64,000 bases of DNA from Thuidium tamariscinum (taxonomy: Eukaryota; Streptophyta; Bryopsida; Hypnales; Thuidiaceae): NCBI GenBank assembly GCA_947034885.2, contig OZ019759.1, positions 2,606,501 through 2,670,500 of the forward strand, given 5' to 3'. Under the pieces are notes generated by a model. The model made no database searches, was not told the origin of the DNA, and saw only the letters and a list, made by a program, of their open reading frames with translations. Shown here in pieces: positions 51,063-63,665 of the stretch. The stretch's first letter is position 1, and each line of letters begins with the position of its first letter. The position numbers and the translations under genes were made by a program.

Positions 51063-51465
51063 CTATTATGTAAAGGTTGCAATGGAGTTGGGATTTGGGT
51101 GTTGTACAAGGTGAAGCGTTAGTTTTGGGAGTGAGAACGGATTGATTGGAGGAAGAAGTTAACCCAAGCTTTCCAACATGCATGGTTGACCTCTTCGATG
51201 TCTTGTTTCTTGAAGGTCGATTTGGTCTTGCAACCTCTCTTTGGAGGGCACATTGTCCTCTTACAGTGTCGTCCATTGTCATGCAATGAGTGTATTTGGG
51301 AACCAAGTTCCCACTGCTAAAATTTACATGGAAGTGTATCCTAATGCATTCCAAAGCCAAATTTGGCAGTGGGAACTTGGTTCCCCAACACATTCATATG
51401 ACATGGTTTGTGATATCTCCGCTTTGGCTTCCAACTTCGCCTTTCACGTTGATCATATTCATTAA
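51063..51465 (+). repeat. Continuation of the ~497-bp array
   Basis: It has the same unit and orientation as 41.3-43.9 kb (TTTGGTCTTGCAACC, GTCATGCAATGAG, AAATTTGGCAGTGGGAACTTGG, GACATGGTTTGTGA). It is the part of the array beyond the nested insertion. Confidence 0.75.
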
Positions 51466-52381
51466 TTTGGGAGATCAAGAACCTCCCAAATTAAAACTAT
51501 TCATGTACATGAGCAGAAAATCATGTATAATTGTATTAAATTAAAATTCGTGGCTTTCATTTTATAAATCAAGACTTGTAATTTCCATTAAAATGATAGT
51601 TTGAAGTAGAAGAAAAAATATAATTGCAGTCTCTATTTAGTGCCACCTTTTAAAGCCACAGACTCCAACTGCAATTTGTATCCAGGTTGTGTTGTTCGAT
51701 ACTAATTAATATGTGAATATTTTCATTAGTTAGTCACCGCATTAAGTTGGGGTATATTGCGAGAGGCAATATAAGAGACTGATTGTTGTGTAATTGGAGG
51801 CGTGGGTTCGATTCCTGTTGACCTCCATCTTATTAAGCCGTGGGCGCTATCCTGATATTGAGCTAGATTGAGATTGTACTCTACCATTTATGCAACAAAT
51901 TTTTTATTTTCAAATATTTTTTTATTAAGAATAAAGGAACACAACTATTATAGTGAAAAAGAAAATAACACACGCAAATATATTAGTATATATATAAAAA
52001 ATATGTAGAGGTATAGTCATTTTATTAAAACAAAATTACAATGCAAATAGTGTATCTAAAAACAAACTATGATATTGCATAAGTCAAACACCACTTATTC
52101 AATTGCAATATATAAAAAACATTTGTAATACAATGTCCTACAAACAAAAAATACAAATACTAAATGCACTTCTATTCAAAGTTTAAAACTACAACATATA
52201 AATGACTTCCATTTGAAACACAATGTAATACAAACAATACTCAAATCATTTGTAATACAATGTCTTCCAAACAATACAAAAAATACTAAATAGACTTCTA
52301 TTTGAAATTAAGGCCTAGACCCTATAAATCGGTCTCATTCAAACACATCAAACATATGAAGCAAGGCTTTGCTTGATAATT
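51466..52381. other. AT-rich 3' flank of the DUF7869 gene with a B-box motif
   Basis: GTGGGTTCGATTCCTG near 51803-51818 contains a good Pol III B box and is followed by CCTCCA, but no matching acceptor strand or A box was found upstream; it is a decayed tRNA or SINE relic at most. Short repeats of AATACAATGTCNTNCAAACA occur at about 52120-52270. Confidence 0.35.
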
Positions 52382-55234
52382 TCAATTTGTGCGGCCGGAA
52401 TCTTGAGCAAGCATTGGCGAGTATCTTTCTTGATTTGAGACTTCCACGCCATCATTTGTGGCTTCCCAAACTGGTGGATCAGCAACATCAACCTTCCAAC
52501 GTAAACCTCGTTCAGTGTCCCATCCAGTGTAAAAGTCTTGAACATCTTGGCTTCTAGAAGTTGGGCAAAAATATTGAATGAGAACGCAATTTGGTTTTTC
52601 AGGGTTACAATTTGGATCAGACAAGGCCCGTGCAATCCAAACTGGCTGTGAATTACCATTTGCGGGACAAACTGCAACAAAATAACCTTCAAAGAGATCA
52701 CGACCAATCCTAAATGACGGTTGTGGACGACCCTTCAAAGGTCCAACCTACGCTTCATCCTCCCTAAACTCTTCACGATCCTCGCGATCATCTCCCAACT
52801 GATCAACAGGGTTCGCTTGAATTTGAGTAGTCGGCCAAAATCCGTCCTTCAAAACATCTGAAGCAGTAATTGTTTCTTATAGAGCATCCTTGACATCACG
52901 CCAATAGTAAACCAAATGTTCATAACGCCTTCAACACTCTCCAATAACATCTGCATTGTACAAGTTCTCCCAATACTTCACGAACCCTGCAATGCCTTTC
53001 TCAATGTCCTCCAAACCTCTCATTGGCTTTGGAGGAACTGGCAATGGCACTCCATGGGGCCACAAACTGCGCCCCTCAGAATCCTCCTTCCACAACTTGA
53101 TACCGCCACCATCTTCTCCTAACCATTCCATATCAGTGTACAACAACTTGTACTTCATAACTGGAACTCCATTAGAATCAAGGTAGAATTTCACTTGTTG
53201 TGGCTTCGTATGTCCAACAAGCATCTCTTCTCCATCTACAAAAGCCCCTGCAAAATTTTTTTTGAAGTCTGGCACCTCTTCAATGAGGTGAGGGATGGTA
53301 GGAATGGACTCAACATCCATGAACGACTTCATAAGCATTGGGATTGTTGGAAAGTTTTCCTTCTTCAATAACATACTCCACCTTCCAAACAATGCATCAA
53401 TGTCGTCATGGGTGTGACCCACAATCATGAAGTTCACAAATACTTCTCGGAAAATCTTGTTTGCAACAAGTAGAGACCAAAAACAAAATACATATTGATT
53501 CTTATTGTCGCTTGTGGCATTGTCCATCTGAACATTCAAAATAGGAGGTAATGGCGTCGTTGGAACTAAGAGTTCCGGTGCAAGCAACAAAGAAGCTTGG
53601 CAAATTTCCGCACCCTTCAGAACACTCTTAAACAATGAAGCCGAGCCTGAATCCTCAAACAACAACCGCGAGGATGACTTTGGCGCCATCTCCAAATCTC
53701 GCAACAATTTGGCCATAGAACCAATGGTATAATTGGAATCATGAGGGAAGATATCCAAGCCATAATGCGCATAACGGACATCTCCATGGCCGTGGGCAAT
53801 CATGCCAATGACAGAAAGGGGCAACTTTACTAGTCCATCAATCTCCGTACTCTTGTGAGAAAAGACAGGAAAAGCAGTCTTAGTATGGTCCATCTTATCG
53901 TGCATGATTGTGAGGCATTCATGCGGGGAAGTATGAGACATATATCGGTTTGCATAGTACAACTCCCTATGTGCATGCGTAATGGCAAGATGTTTGTCGA
54001 GCCTTCTTGACCATTTCAAAGCACTCTCAAGGCCAGCCAAAGCACTCTTCCTGAGCTCTTGCAATTTGTCACAAGTACCACACCGAGAAAAATTATCTCT
54101 TGGCCTCTTCACATCAAACTCAGCAAATTTAGTAGATCTAATTTTGCTCAAGCTAGAAGAAGAGACCCGTTTCAGTCCAAAAGCAGCATTCTCCTCGTTG
54201 ATTTTTGGAATCTGGTTCTTCCATTGAAATGTAGCTGGGAGAATCATAGACACGACTTTGTCTCCAGACTGCAAAGTTCTCGTCTTATATGGCATGTGAT
54301 CATCTTCTTTCTCTAAAATGCACTTCAACGTAGCTGAGGCTTGTTCAGTGTGCTTCCTCCGCTTAATCATCCCCGTGTTACCGTAATCTCTTGCTTCACG
54401 GTGATCCTTGGCATACATTTGATACCGATAAAATGTTGCTTCCGGAACCCCAGAGATAAGCATCCACGCCCACATGCAAACACTGACACCTTCCACCGTC
54501 ACCATCTTTCTTCCGTTCGAGTCATGATGAACTCTTCTGTGCACTTTGGTTTTAAGGTGGGCTCTGAACTTGAATGTAGAACGTTGGTACATTTGTTCAC
54601 AAAAGGCTCAAATTTTCTCTCTAGGAAAAGGCTGCACACAATTCTTGGCACAACAGACTCTGCTAGAGACCAAGTTGATGGAATCTTGCGTAAGTAGCTC
54701 TTTTGCTCTCAAACCAGTCTCGCGAGCTGGATTTCTGATTACACTTGCATAGGGGCGTGCTGATGTTGGCACAGGCAAGTTTAGAAGAACAGCTTGTATA
54801 CGATTGAAGTTGTCTCGAGCATCATGATCATAGAGACTAGCTCCAAGGCAATGAACTAGTTTGATGGGCCACGCCACAAGAGCATACACTTGTTTATGAG
54901 GAATGTCTTCTTCAAAATGTATCTTTGAGATGTGGACAACAATATGGGTGTCTCCGAGAGGATCATTGGCACCGAGGACTAGGTCTGAGTTGACACTATG
55001 GCAGGTGCCCTCTCCGACAAGGATGCCATTGTCATTGTATAGAGTCACACACTTTGTATTCCACAATCGACGTGGTAGACCTTCACACTCAGGCACACTA
55101 ACATTCATCGCCTCAATATCCTGGAACCATCATCTGAAGAGAACACCATCTCTGAAGTCATGTCTATAGTAGACATCGTACCTGAACAAATCATATCGAG
55201 AAGGAGAGTAAGTACCACTGTATAGACGGTTCAT
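52382..55234 (-). pseudogene. DUF7869-type protein gene, dead
   Basis: A 951-codon frame from ATG 55234 to 52382 has no indel but five premature stops: 55132 (TGA), 54610 (TGA), 52933 (TGA), 52879 (TAA) and 52750 (TAG). The longest intact piece is 553 codons. After an N-terminal domain comes a Cys motif (CCAKNCVQPFP), then VCMWAWMLISGVPEATFY and CGTCDKL. An RNase H-like region carries HDKMDH, LNVQMDNATSDNKNQYVF and VGHTHDDIDALFGRWS, the hallmarks of DUF7869 proteins. The spacing of acidic residues suggests a DDE-type nuclease fold (inference). AGCTCGA palindromes sit just upstream. It may start at 55108 instead if the first stop is ancestral. Confidence 0.75.
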
Positions 55235-55266
55235 TTAGGCCGAGTACGCCTCACTTAGACATACGA

Positions 55267-55817
55267 TCAGCTCGAATCGAGCTGAAATGCAATTTTAAAA
55301 TATTGAAAAACATTCCTACATCATTCTCCTAAGAATACCAGATATAGATGTTGAGATCATGGTAATAATAATCAGTAAAATTTTTAGCATAGAAAATTAC
55401 TACAATAGATATCTACATTCTGTAAAAAAATTTAATATTACGTAAGATATTATTATGTACAATCATATTTCAGGACTAAGGAAACTGTGTTTCTTTTTAA
55501 AGCACCTGGGGTAACTAAGATTAGCTGAACCCGTGAAGTTTTGAAACTTCTGAAAGTATTTTAGCTCTAGTTGAGCTAAAGTATTGTTGCTAAAACAGAG
55601 TCCTTAATTTTTCGACCTAGCACTTCAGCTTGACTCGAGCTGAAATGATGATATCAAGTTGCTACTTTCATTCCAAGCAGTACTTTAGCTCGACTTGAGC
55701 TGAAGGGCTACGTTCCCATTTCTATGGATTCACAAATGACTTACATTCTACTGAATATATTTTATTCAACATATTCAGACTATCACTTTAGCAATGATTC
55801 AGCTCGAATCGAGATGA
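55267..55817. repeat. Cluster of five AGCTCGA palindromes
   Basis: TCAGCTCGAATCGAGCTGA (55267-55285, perfect) recurs with variation at 55561-55579, 55624-55644, 55684-55704 and 55798-55817. All are inverted repeats of about 20 bases with a short centre, spaced 60-300 bp, immediately 5' of the DUF7869 gene. Such arrays are typical of subterminal binding sites in DNA transposons. The same palindromes occur at 63666-63933. Confidence 0.75.
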
Positions 55818-57600
55818 TTTGCAAGATTTAACCTAGTCTTCCGTGTTTTACGGAACAAATCCAAACGCAGTTCAATAAAAAAACTTACTATAAATAGTAA
55901 GCCAAAAATCACGAAACGTTTGTGCTACACTCTCAAGCAGATGGAACGGCCTTGATGATTATGAAACTATGATGGGCTAAAGCTTCAACGGACGCTGAAT
56001 CGATCCAGAATCTAATGCGCAGATGTCTAAGAAACGCAATGAACCCCTCTTCTCAGCAACGAAACAAAGGCAAGGAACATGTATACCACTGCCAAACAAC
56101 AAAGCTAGCACAGGCGCAAATGCTAACCGGAAATAACTTGCGGCGGATAGCAATCTCAATGATAGCAAAGGTTACAAACCGGAGACAAGTTGTGGTGGCT
56201 TAGCGCTGTCGATGACAACAAAGGCAAACAACGACTTTGCAGACAAGAAAGAATGCACTATAGAAATTGTGACGACGCAAGCCAACAACAAAACACAAGA
56301 TCCGATGTGCATGCCAACATCGAGGCAACCGAGGAGGAAAGGGTGAAAGACAAGTTTGCTAGTACTGTTGTGACGTACAATCGGCTCCTTGCGCGGCAAA
56401 AAAAAAGCGCCAACTCATTTGGCGCTTCCAAATATGCCCAAACAATTTGAAATGGTTCCGGAATCTCCAAAAGCCACCTTCACTGCACACCAGAATAAGT
56501 GGTGCCCCAAAGTTCAGGAACTCTTAAGACCATTCCAGTCAATGTCCCCGCAAAATGTTTGGACTCTTTTACCATCGACAAATTCCCTTCATATTATTTG
56601 TTGACTTCTGCCTGCTATAGTGCTGTGATACCATGACATTTGGTACATCATTCCAAACCAAATTCTACTAATTTTAACTTCATTATTATGAAGAAAATCT
56701 TCAATGTATTCCGAACTATAAATTGAAAAGAGTCTTACACTGAATACATTGGATCCTTATGATATTTTCGTAATCTGCAATAGGGAAAGGGTTTGGTTGA
56801 TTTACATACAGCTTCTTTTCTTTATGTGAAATTTTCACTTTTGCAAACGGTTTACGGTCAAGGTTCACAATTAGTTTTTAGGGTTAAGGTTTTAGGTTCT
56901 CTACATAATACATTCATGAAAATGGTTTACACTTGACGAATTCATAGAATTTTAATCTATGTACTGCTCACTGCAACTCAGTTTCTCTAATTTCACTTGG
57001 CATTCATAGAAAAAAGGATATTCGGTTGATTAGTATAGTTTTTGTAGAGATAAAAAGGTTATTACTTATTTTGGAAAATTCCACTTCGCAACAGAAAGAA
57101 AATGGGATATTCAAATGGTTAGTACAGTTTTTACGACACATACATTACTATTTATTAAGATACATGGTTATTGAGATAAATTATAATTAAAATGCTTGAA
57201 GGTAACTACTTTCGCTTTAATTAGCACTATCCTAATGTTTTTTAAATTGACAACAACAAACTTCTTTGCAATTCTAACATTTGTCTTCACTATAAGTTCT
57301 TTAATTAGTAAAACAACTTCATTTCTACATTTCGGTTTCTTATGTCAATAAAACCTTCAACATTTAATTAATAAACATTTCTCATTACAACTTCTTGTTT
57401 GACTTATAATTCATATGAATAAATCCCAAATCATTGTGAAACATAGATGATGCCTGGTACAAACTATTAATTCATCTATATATGATTGCATCCAGAAAAA
57501 TAAAATTTTATTGCAAGTTCAATCTCGTTGGAAACATTTTCTCTATATTGATTTCCATTTTTTCCATGTCTAGAAATTTATGACAAATATAAAAGAGTAG
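55818..57600. other. Stretch without supported genes
   Basis: 55970-56620 is less AT-rich and holds overlapping short open frames on both strands without recognisable motifs. A small hairpin, AGCGCCA-ACTCA-TTTGGCGCT, lies near 56407. The rest is AT-rich. Confidence 0.35.
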
Positions 57601-59525
57601 TTGTAAATACAAATGTTCACTTTTTCCAACATACTGATGACGACTAAAACAAAAAAAAGTAATTATGCATACAAAGCTTGAACTTTCAAACTAAATATCT
57701 TACTCACTAAAAAATATAAAGTATTCAGTAATCCTTTTGTTCTCTAAACAAAGTCAACCATATCTATGATTCTTAGCATTTCATTCGAAGCCTCCATTCT
57801 ATCAGCATTTTAAAAAAAAAAAAAATTGTATTGTCTTCTAATTCATAATGAAGAAAAAAAATTTCTACAAGTTTGAATGTCACAAAGCATGAATGTTCTA
57901 CAATGTTGATGGTTCTCTTTTGCTGATTTTTTTATGTATTCGAAGAAAGTAAAGAATCCTGTCATTTTTTGCAAATGAATTTGAAGCCTCTTTTTTCTTT
58001 AATTTCAAGTAAAAGAAAGCAAAAAAAAATGGGTACAAGTTGGAATAAATAGGACCTTCAATGTTCTAAATTTAATATAATGTTCATATTTCTCTTGCTT
58101 GATTTTTTTATATACTTGAAGAAAGTATTTCACGTGGGCAATGGACCAAAAAAATACGTAGAAGTTGGAGTGGCCCTAGACCATTGGAACCCATGAGGAA
58201 TTTTGGTTTCGCCAAAGGGAGCATGCCCAATTCCATTCGCATTCCGAGAAATGGCTAAACCCCGTCATTTTCTCAATATTCAAGCGAGCATCAAATCGTG
58301 CCCAATTTCACGTGGGCAATGAACCAAAAAAATATGTAGAAGTGGCCCCAGACCATTGGAATCCATGAGGAATTTTGGTTTTGCCAAAGGGAGCATGCCC
58401 AATTCCATTCGCATTCCGAGAAATGGCTAAACCCCGTCATTTTCTCAATATTCAAGCGAGCATCAAATCATGCCCAATTTCACGTGGGCAATGGACCAAA
58501 AAAATACATAGAAGTTGGAGTGGCCCTAGACCATTGGAACCCATGAGGAATTTTGGTTTCGCCAAAGGGAGCATGGCCAATTCCATTCGCATTCCGAGAA
58601 ATGGCTAAACCCCGTCATTTTCTCAACATTCAAGCGAGCATCAAATCATGCCCAATTTCACGTGGGCAATGGATCAAAAAAATACGTAGAAGTTGGAATG
58701 GTTCTTTTGCCCGATTTTCTTATGCATTTGAAGATAGTAAAGAATATTGCCATTTTTCGCAAATGAATTCAAAGCCTCTTTTCTCTTGAATTTCACGTCA
58801 AGGAAAGCAAAATGAAGATGGGTACAAGTTGGAATAAATAGCACCAAAGATATTCAATGTTGAAGTCACCATTTGGTTATTGTGTTTATTTGTTAGTTTA
58901 CAAGTCATTAAGTGCATGTTAAAAGCAAGTTATCTTTTGGAAGAATGAAAAAAGAGATACTAAAAAAAAGAGGTACACTTCTTGCAATGATCAATTCTTC
59001 ATTGCTTTGGAAATAAATGTGTGTTGGTCTTTTCTTTAGAATAACCTATTTTTTGAAGACGTTCATCTTAACAAAATCTTCTTAATTCTTTATATATAAT
59101 GAAGATTTGTAGAAAACTTGAACTCTGCGGCACCTTATTGCTTTCTACTTTTACAATGTATATTTCAAATACAAAATGTGCTACTGTATGTTGTAGAAAT
59201 CAAAGCTAAACTTCAAAGTCCAATCTTTTCTCATGAAGACATGGTACAAAAGAAACATAGAAGTTGGAAACCTGTGCGACATTAAAGAGTCAATGGAAAA
59301 TTGAACTTTAGACACCTTCTTCCTCCCTATTTTTACATTGTATATTTGAAATTGGGTGTCTTTTGCTGTATGTTGTAGAAATGAAACCATTGAAGTGTAA
59401 TCTATTTCACGTAAAGGCCAACCAAAAAATGAATATAGAAGTTTTAAACTTGTGCGACATTAAAGAGTCATCAAAAAATTGAACTATAGACACCTTCTTC
59501 CTCAATAATTCTTCATTTGTTCAAA
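57600..59525 (+). repeat. ~178-bp satellite-like array
   Basis: CACGTGGGCAATG begins at 58131, 58309, 58481 and 58659, so the periods are 178, 172 and 178, with near-identical units. More diverged copies extend to both sides: GTGCGACATTAAAGAGTCA near 59274 and 59452 is again 178 apart, and GGGTACAAGTTGGAATAAATAG occurs near 58030 and 58818. The ORFs at 58375-58789 are by-products of the repeat. Confidence 0.75.
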
Positions 59526-61880
59526 AAAGTTTGAAATCCCATTATGGTTTTGAGAAATTGTGGTTAAAAAAAAATAAACACTGTGAAGTTGAAGCATACC
59601 GTCCAAAATATACATACCTTAATCGTTAGGAGATTTAGGATTTATTAATGGAAAAACTATTTTCTTGATGATTATTGTCTCTATATTAGAAGAAGATAGT
59701 GAATTCCTATATTGAATTAGAACGCTTTAATATAATTAAGTGGAGACTACTTTAAAATGTATATTTAAATTTTTATGTTCCAATTTGTTTTATCTTGTAC
59801 AAACCAATCCAACTTAAAAGATGAAATTTAACTATGATTAAGAACACGTACAAATTTATAAAGTTGAACCTATCTTAGAAATAGAAAGGGAAAAAAAGAG
59901 TTTTTTTTTCCACTAATTTTGAATAATTTAGGATTCTACATAGCATTGAGTGAGTAATAAATAATGTGATAAATAAATGATACTATTGAAATTTTTTTTT
60001 CAAACTTCAGCAATCCTTATTTCTAACTATAAATAGTTGTCTTGTTGAGGGTATGTATATTTTCATACTATTTAATAAGAAAATTAATTAAATTCATGAT
60101 TATTTAAAAAGTCGTATAATAGAAGGAGTCAGTACAATGTTGGGCCAAAAGTTTTTAGGGGATTGAACTTGTTAAATTTACAAATCCATGTTTTGAAATG
60201 CATTTAAAAAGCACACTTTGATATGCAAAAGAAACATCATTCACATGCTTGTCAATTATAGCACTTAAAATGTACTTTATGATACAACATATGCAATTTC
60301 AATTAATGAGGAACAAGTGCTGAACCTATCAAATTTAATGAGGTACAAGTCATGAACTCATCAAATTTAATGAGGTACTAGTGATGAAACCGTCAAATTC
60401 AAAATCAAATAATTGCCTATATAATGATGCCATTATGATGGCCTTGCCACTTGTCTTATGCTCCTCAGAATGCAACCTCATAGCACTGACAATCATTTTG
60501 TATTAGTAAACAAAGCACATTATTGAAAAGAAGTGTTAATGTTTATTTCTTGAAAAGATTATTAATTCATTTCATTTTGTAAAGTTTTGAATCACATACT
60601 TCTGTACTTCATATTTGGGTAAATTTTTTGTTAATTGTGGAGTATTTTGACTAAAATATTGAAGAATTAATGTACAGTATAGCTTACTTCAATTGAAATA
60701 GGGAAGTAAGGCAGAACTAAAAATTAGTTATATAAGAAGTTTTTATCAATGAATCACCTCATCTTCTAAAATTCCGTTTCTGAAATGACTCATAGAATCC
60801 AAATTTAACAAGAAATCAAACATATGAGTACTAATTTATTTATAATAATTTATAAGTAACCTCTACTTGTTATTAGACAATAAAGGACCTTGAAAAAATA
60901 ATGTAAAATGTATTTATAGGGTTTATTTTAAAATTCAAAAACATACTTACATTTCCTTGAAAGAAAATGAAATAATAATTAATGTAAATTATTTAATTTT
61001 GAAGTACATTTAACTATGCAAAATGAAGTACATCTATACATTTATTTAGTCATAGAAATTGTTAATAATTGAAATGGGACATCAAATATTTTCATTTTAC
61101 TTTGGCATTAGCCCTAAATAGATTTTTATAGTATCTTCTTATGTAAATTTCAAGACATTCTTAGTGGTAGGACAAGGCATAGAGGATTAGTTAAATGTAA
61201 TGAATAAGGACTAGGCATTGTAGGAGACCCTTGAAATACAATGTAAATTCTTTTCAAAGATTTCTTTTATAAACAACAAATATAAGTATTTGAACTTCTG
61301 TTCTCTTGAAAAAACATTTGAGGAAGATTTACACTACGATAATAGGCTCTTCACTATGTCTGTATTATATCATTAAGTGATAACAAATTGATGGAAATCA
61401 ATAAAGGACTTCAAATAAATTTTTTTGGTAGAATTATAAAAAAAAGATAGAATTTCCATAATACAATTTGTGCATATAAGATACTCAGAATCCAAATCCT
61501 ATCTATTATAGGATGTGGAGGGGGGCCTTTTGAAATTCATGATTCCTAAAATTGTGAGAATCATTGATAATAAAATAATCAAAGGAACTCTTTTGAGGTA
61601 AAGAATTGTAGAAGATCCCGACCCTACACTCTTGAAACTGGGAATAAATAATTACCATTTTATTTTACATGCAAGTAATCCTTGTAATGTGTTTAACCTC
61701 TCTTGTTTGCCATTACATTTTTAGGTTTTAGTTGAATATGTAATTTTGGATAGCTTTTGTAGTTTTTTATTGAATACAGTATATTTGTTCTATACATGTC
61801 AACAGACTAGATATCAATTTCTGTAGGCCTAATGAATATTAATTTAAGTCGGGTATGTACTTTTTCCAAGTACTATTTTT
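59526..61880. other. Very AT-rich stretch without supported genes
   Basis: Short repeats such as TCAAATTTAATGAGGTAC occur near 60325-60380. No ORF, RNA gene or bounded element is supported. Confidence 0.45.
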
Positions 61881-62190
61881 AAGAGGGGCATGCTTTTCCC
61901 GGGTATCAATTGTAGCGGGTATCACCTTTTCCGGGTTCCATCCTACATGTCATAGAAGGTGAAACCCGGATTTCAATTTTTAAAAGAGGCATGCTTTTCT
62001 CGGGTATCAATTACAACGGGTATCACCTTTTTTGGGTTCCATCCCACATTTCATAGAAGGTGATACCCGGATCTCGATCCCAGTGGGTATGGACCATACT
62101 CGGGTACCATCCACACAGGTAAGTGATACCCGGATCTCAAAAGAAGCGGATGTCGACCACATCGGATTGGATTTAGCCGGGTCTCAATGG
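61850..62190. repeat. CCGGGTATC repeat block, ~101-bp unit
   Basis: GCATGCTTTTCNCGGGTATC begins at 61888 and 61989, period 101. CGGGTATCACCTTTT and AGAAGGTGANACCCGG recur within and form small inverted repeats. The block becomes irregular towards 62190. Confidence 0.65.
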
Positions 62191-62199
62191 CAGCGGCTT

Positions 62200-63342
62200 C
62201 CTCGTAAACCCGCTAGGGTTTGGCGCTCTTGTTCCTCCTCGTCTGTTGCTTTTCCGTGTTTTGGGCGAGTGTTTTGCGTGATGCTTGCAAGATCATTTTG
62301 CGAGGTTCAGCGGTAGTCTTTGGAAGATGTATTCGCGTGTGTGAGAGGAGCGCTTCACCTTTGTTTCAGAGAAGCGCTTCACCTCTGTGTGAGAGGACTG
62401 CTTCAACTTGTAGGAGGAGCACTTCACCAACTTTCGAGAGTTTCCCACGGCACCACCGATTTCCCCTCTTGTTCTGTCACGACTGACGATCGTAGTTCCG
62501 ATTCAAGGTCGCAGTATGGTTCACAGTGTGAGGTGTGAGGTTGCCATCGGAGAGTTCTGGTTGCCTTGTGGTTTGCGGTGGGGACAACATTTGCGTCTAT
62601 TCACGGTGAGTAAGTCTTGACTTACCTTATAACCTTCAATGTAGGTTTAGTGCTTTCTTTGATCAGGTCTTTCTGTATCATTTCTATGTATTGTTTGTTT
62701 AGGTTTTAGGGTAAATTTCTATGTATTCTATTAAGCTTCATTTAAATAAGACACAGAAGCTTGTCTTGAGTTGTGGATTCATTTCTCTTGATTTATTTCT
62801 GTTGCTTAGCCCTGCATCCTGTTTGTACAAAAGTAATCATGGTTTCAGTGTGTGAGAGAACGGAGGTGGGCTTCAGCTCAACTTGTTTGAGTTGTGAGGG
62901 TTTTTTCCTCTTGCTTAGGCCTACATTGTGTCTGTGCAAATGGAATAACAATTTTATTGTGTGATTTTCTAGGGTGTAACATGTGAATTTGAGAGATTAG
63001 ATTGGCAATTTTCAGCTCAATTCGGTTGATTTGGTAGGGTTTAGAATCTGAATTCGAGTGCATTGGACTTTATTATATGCTTGGCCAGTGCTTTTGATAT
63101 TCAGAAGCTGCATGCTGCATGTATATTGTGAAATTGTGGCTTTACTGCCTGATCGTGTGATTTGCATTTGGTGTTGAGATTGGGAATCATGAAATCGTTG
63201 AATTTTAATGGGAGACCCATAATTGTTAGCTGTTGTAATGAACCTTGCAAATGTGGAATTCCTTGCAGATTTTTGAGGTACTTGTGCGTATAAGAAGGTT
63301 GGGAAGGACGTTGGGACGACAGTGCATTCCTCAACCAAGCAA
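62200..63342 (+). other. Possible spliced non-coding leader
   Basis: A less AT-rich segment begins CGCTAGGGTTTGGCGCTC, like a plant transcript leader, and contains a minisatellite (GAGAGGAGCGCTTCACC variants, 62340-62434). It meets a strong donor CACG|GTGAGT at 62606. A possible second exon (63269-63342) has acceptor CCTTGCAG and donor CAA|GTAAGT. The joined sequence shows no long ORF, so this would be a leader or non-coding RNA. Splicing is inferred from site quality only. Confidence 0.25.
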
Positions 63343-63665
63343 GTAAGTGAAGTTCTGTAACCTCAATTGAATTCCAACTTTGGTAATTGAAAGTATGGCG
63401 TATATCATAGGGAGATGTGTACATCTGAATTGGACCCTGAACCCTAAACAGAATTTTGCATTGATTCACATCTAATTCCATTATGCGCATCATATGAATG
63501 AGTAGTCTAAAACCTCAAACCCTAAATGAAAACGCTAATTTTTAGTGTTTTTAGAAGTCTACAAAGACTATGACGCTCTGTAGTATATGCATCGGCCCCA
63601 ATGATAAGTAACAATCTAAACCCTAATCCCTAAGTGACGTCGACGAATTAAAGTAGTCTTTGCAA

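Noticed and set aside
51803-51830. Possible functional tRNA gene
   Set aside because: Only the T-arm/B box is present; the A box and acceptor pairing are missing.
58375-58789. Repeated ORF with MAKPRHFLNIQASIKSCP
   Set aside because: It is the translation of the ~178-bp tandem repeat; the unit length gives the apparent protein repeat.
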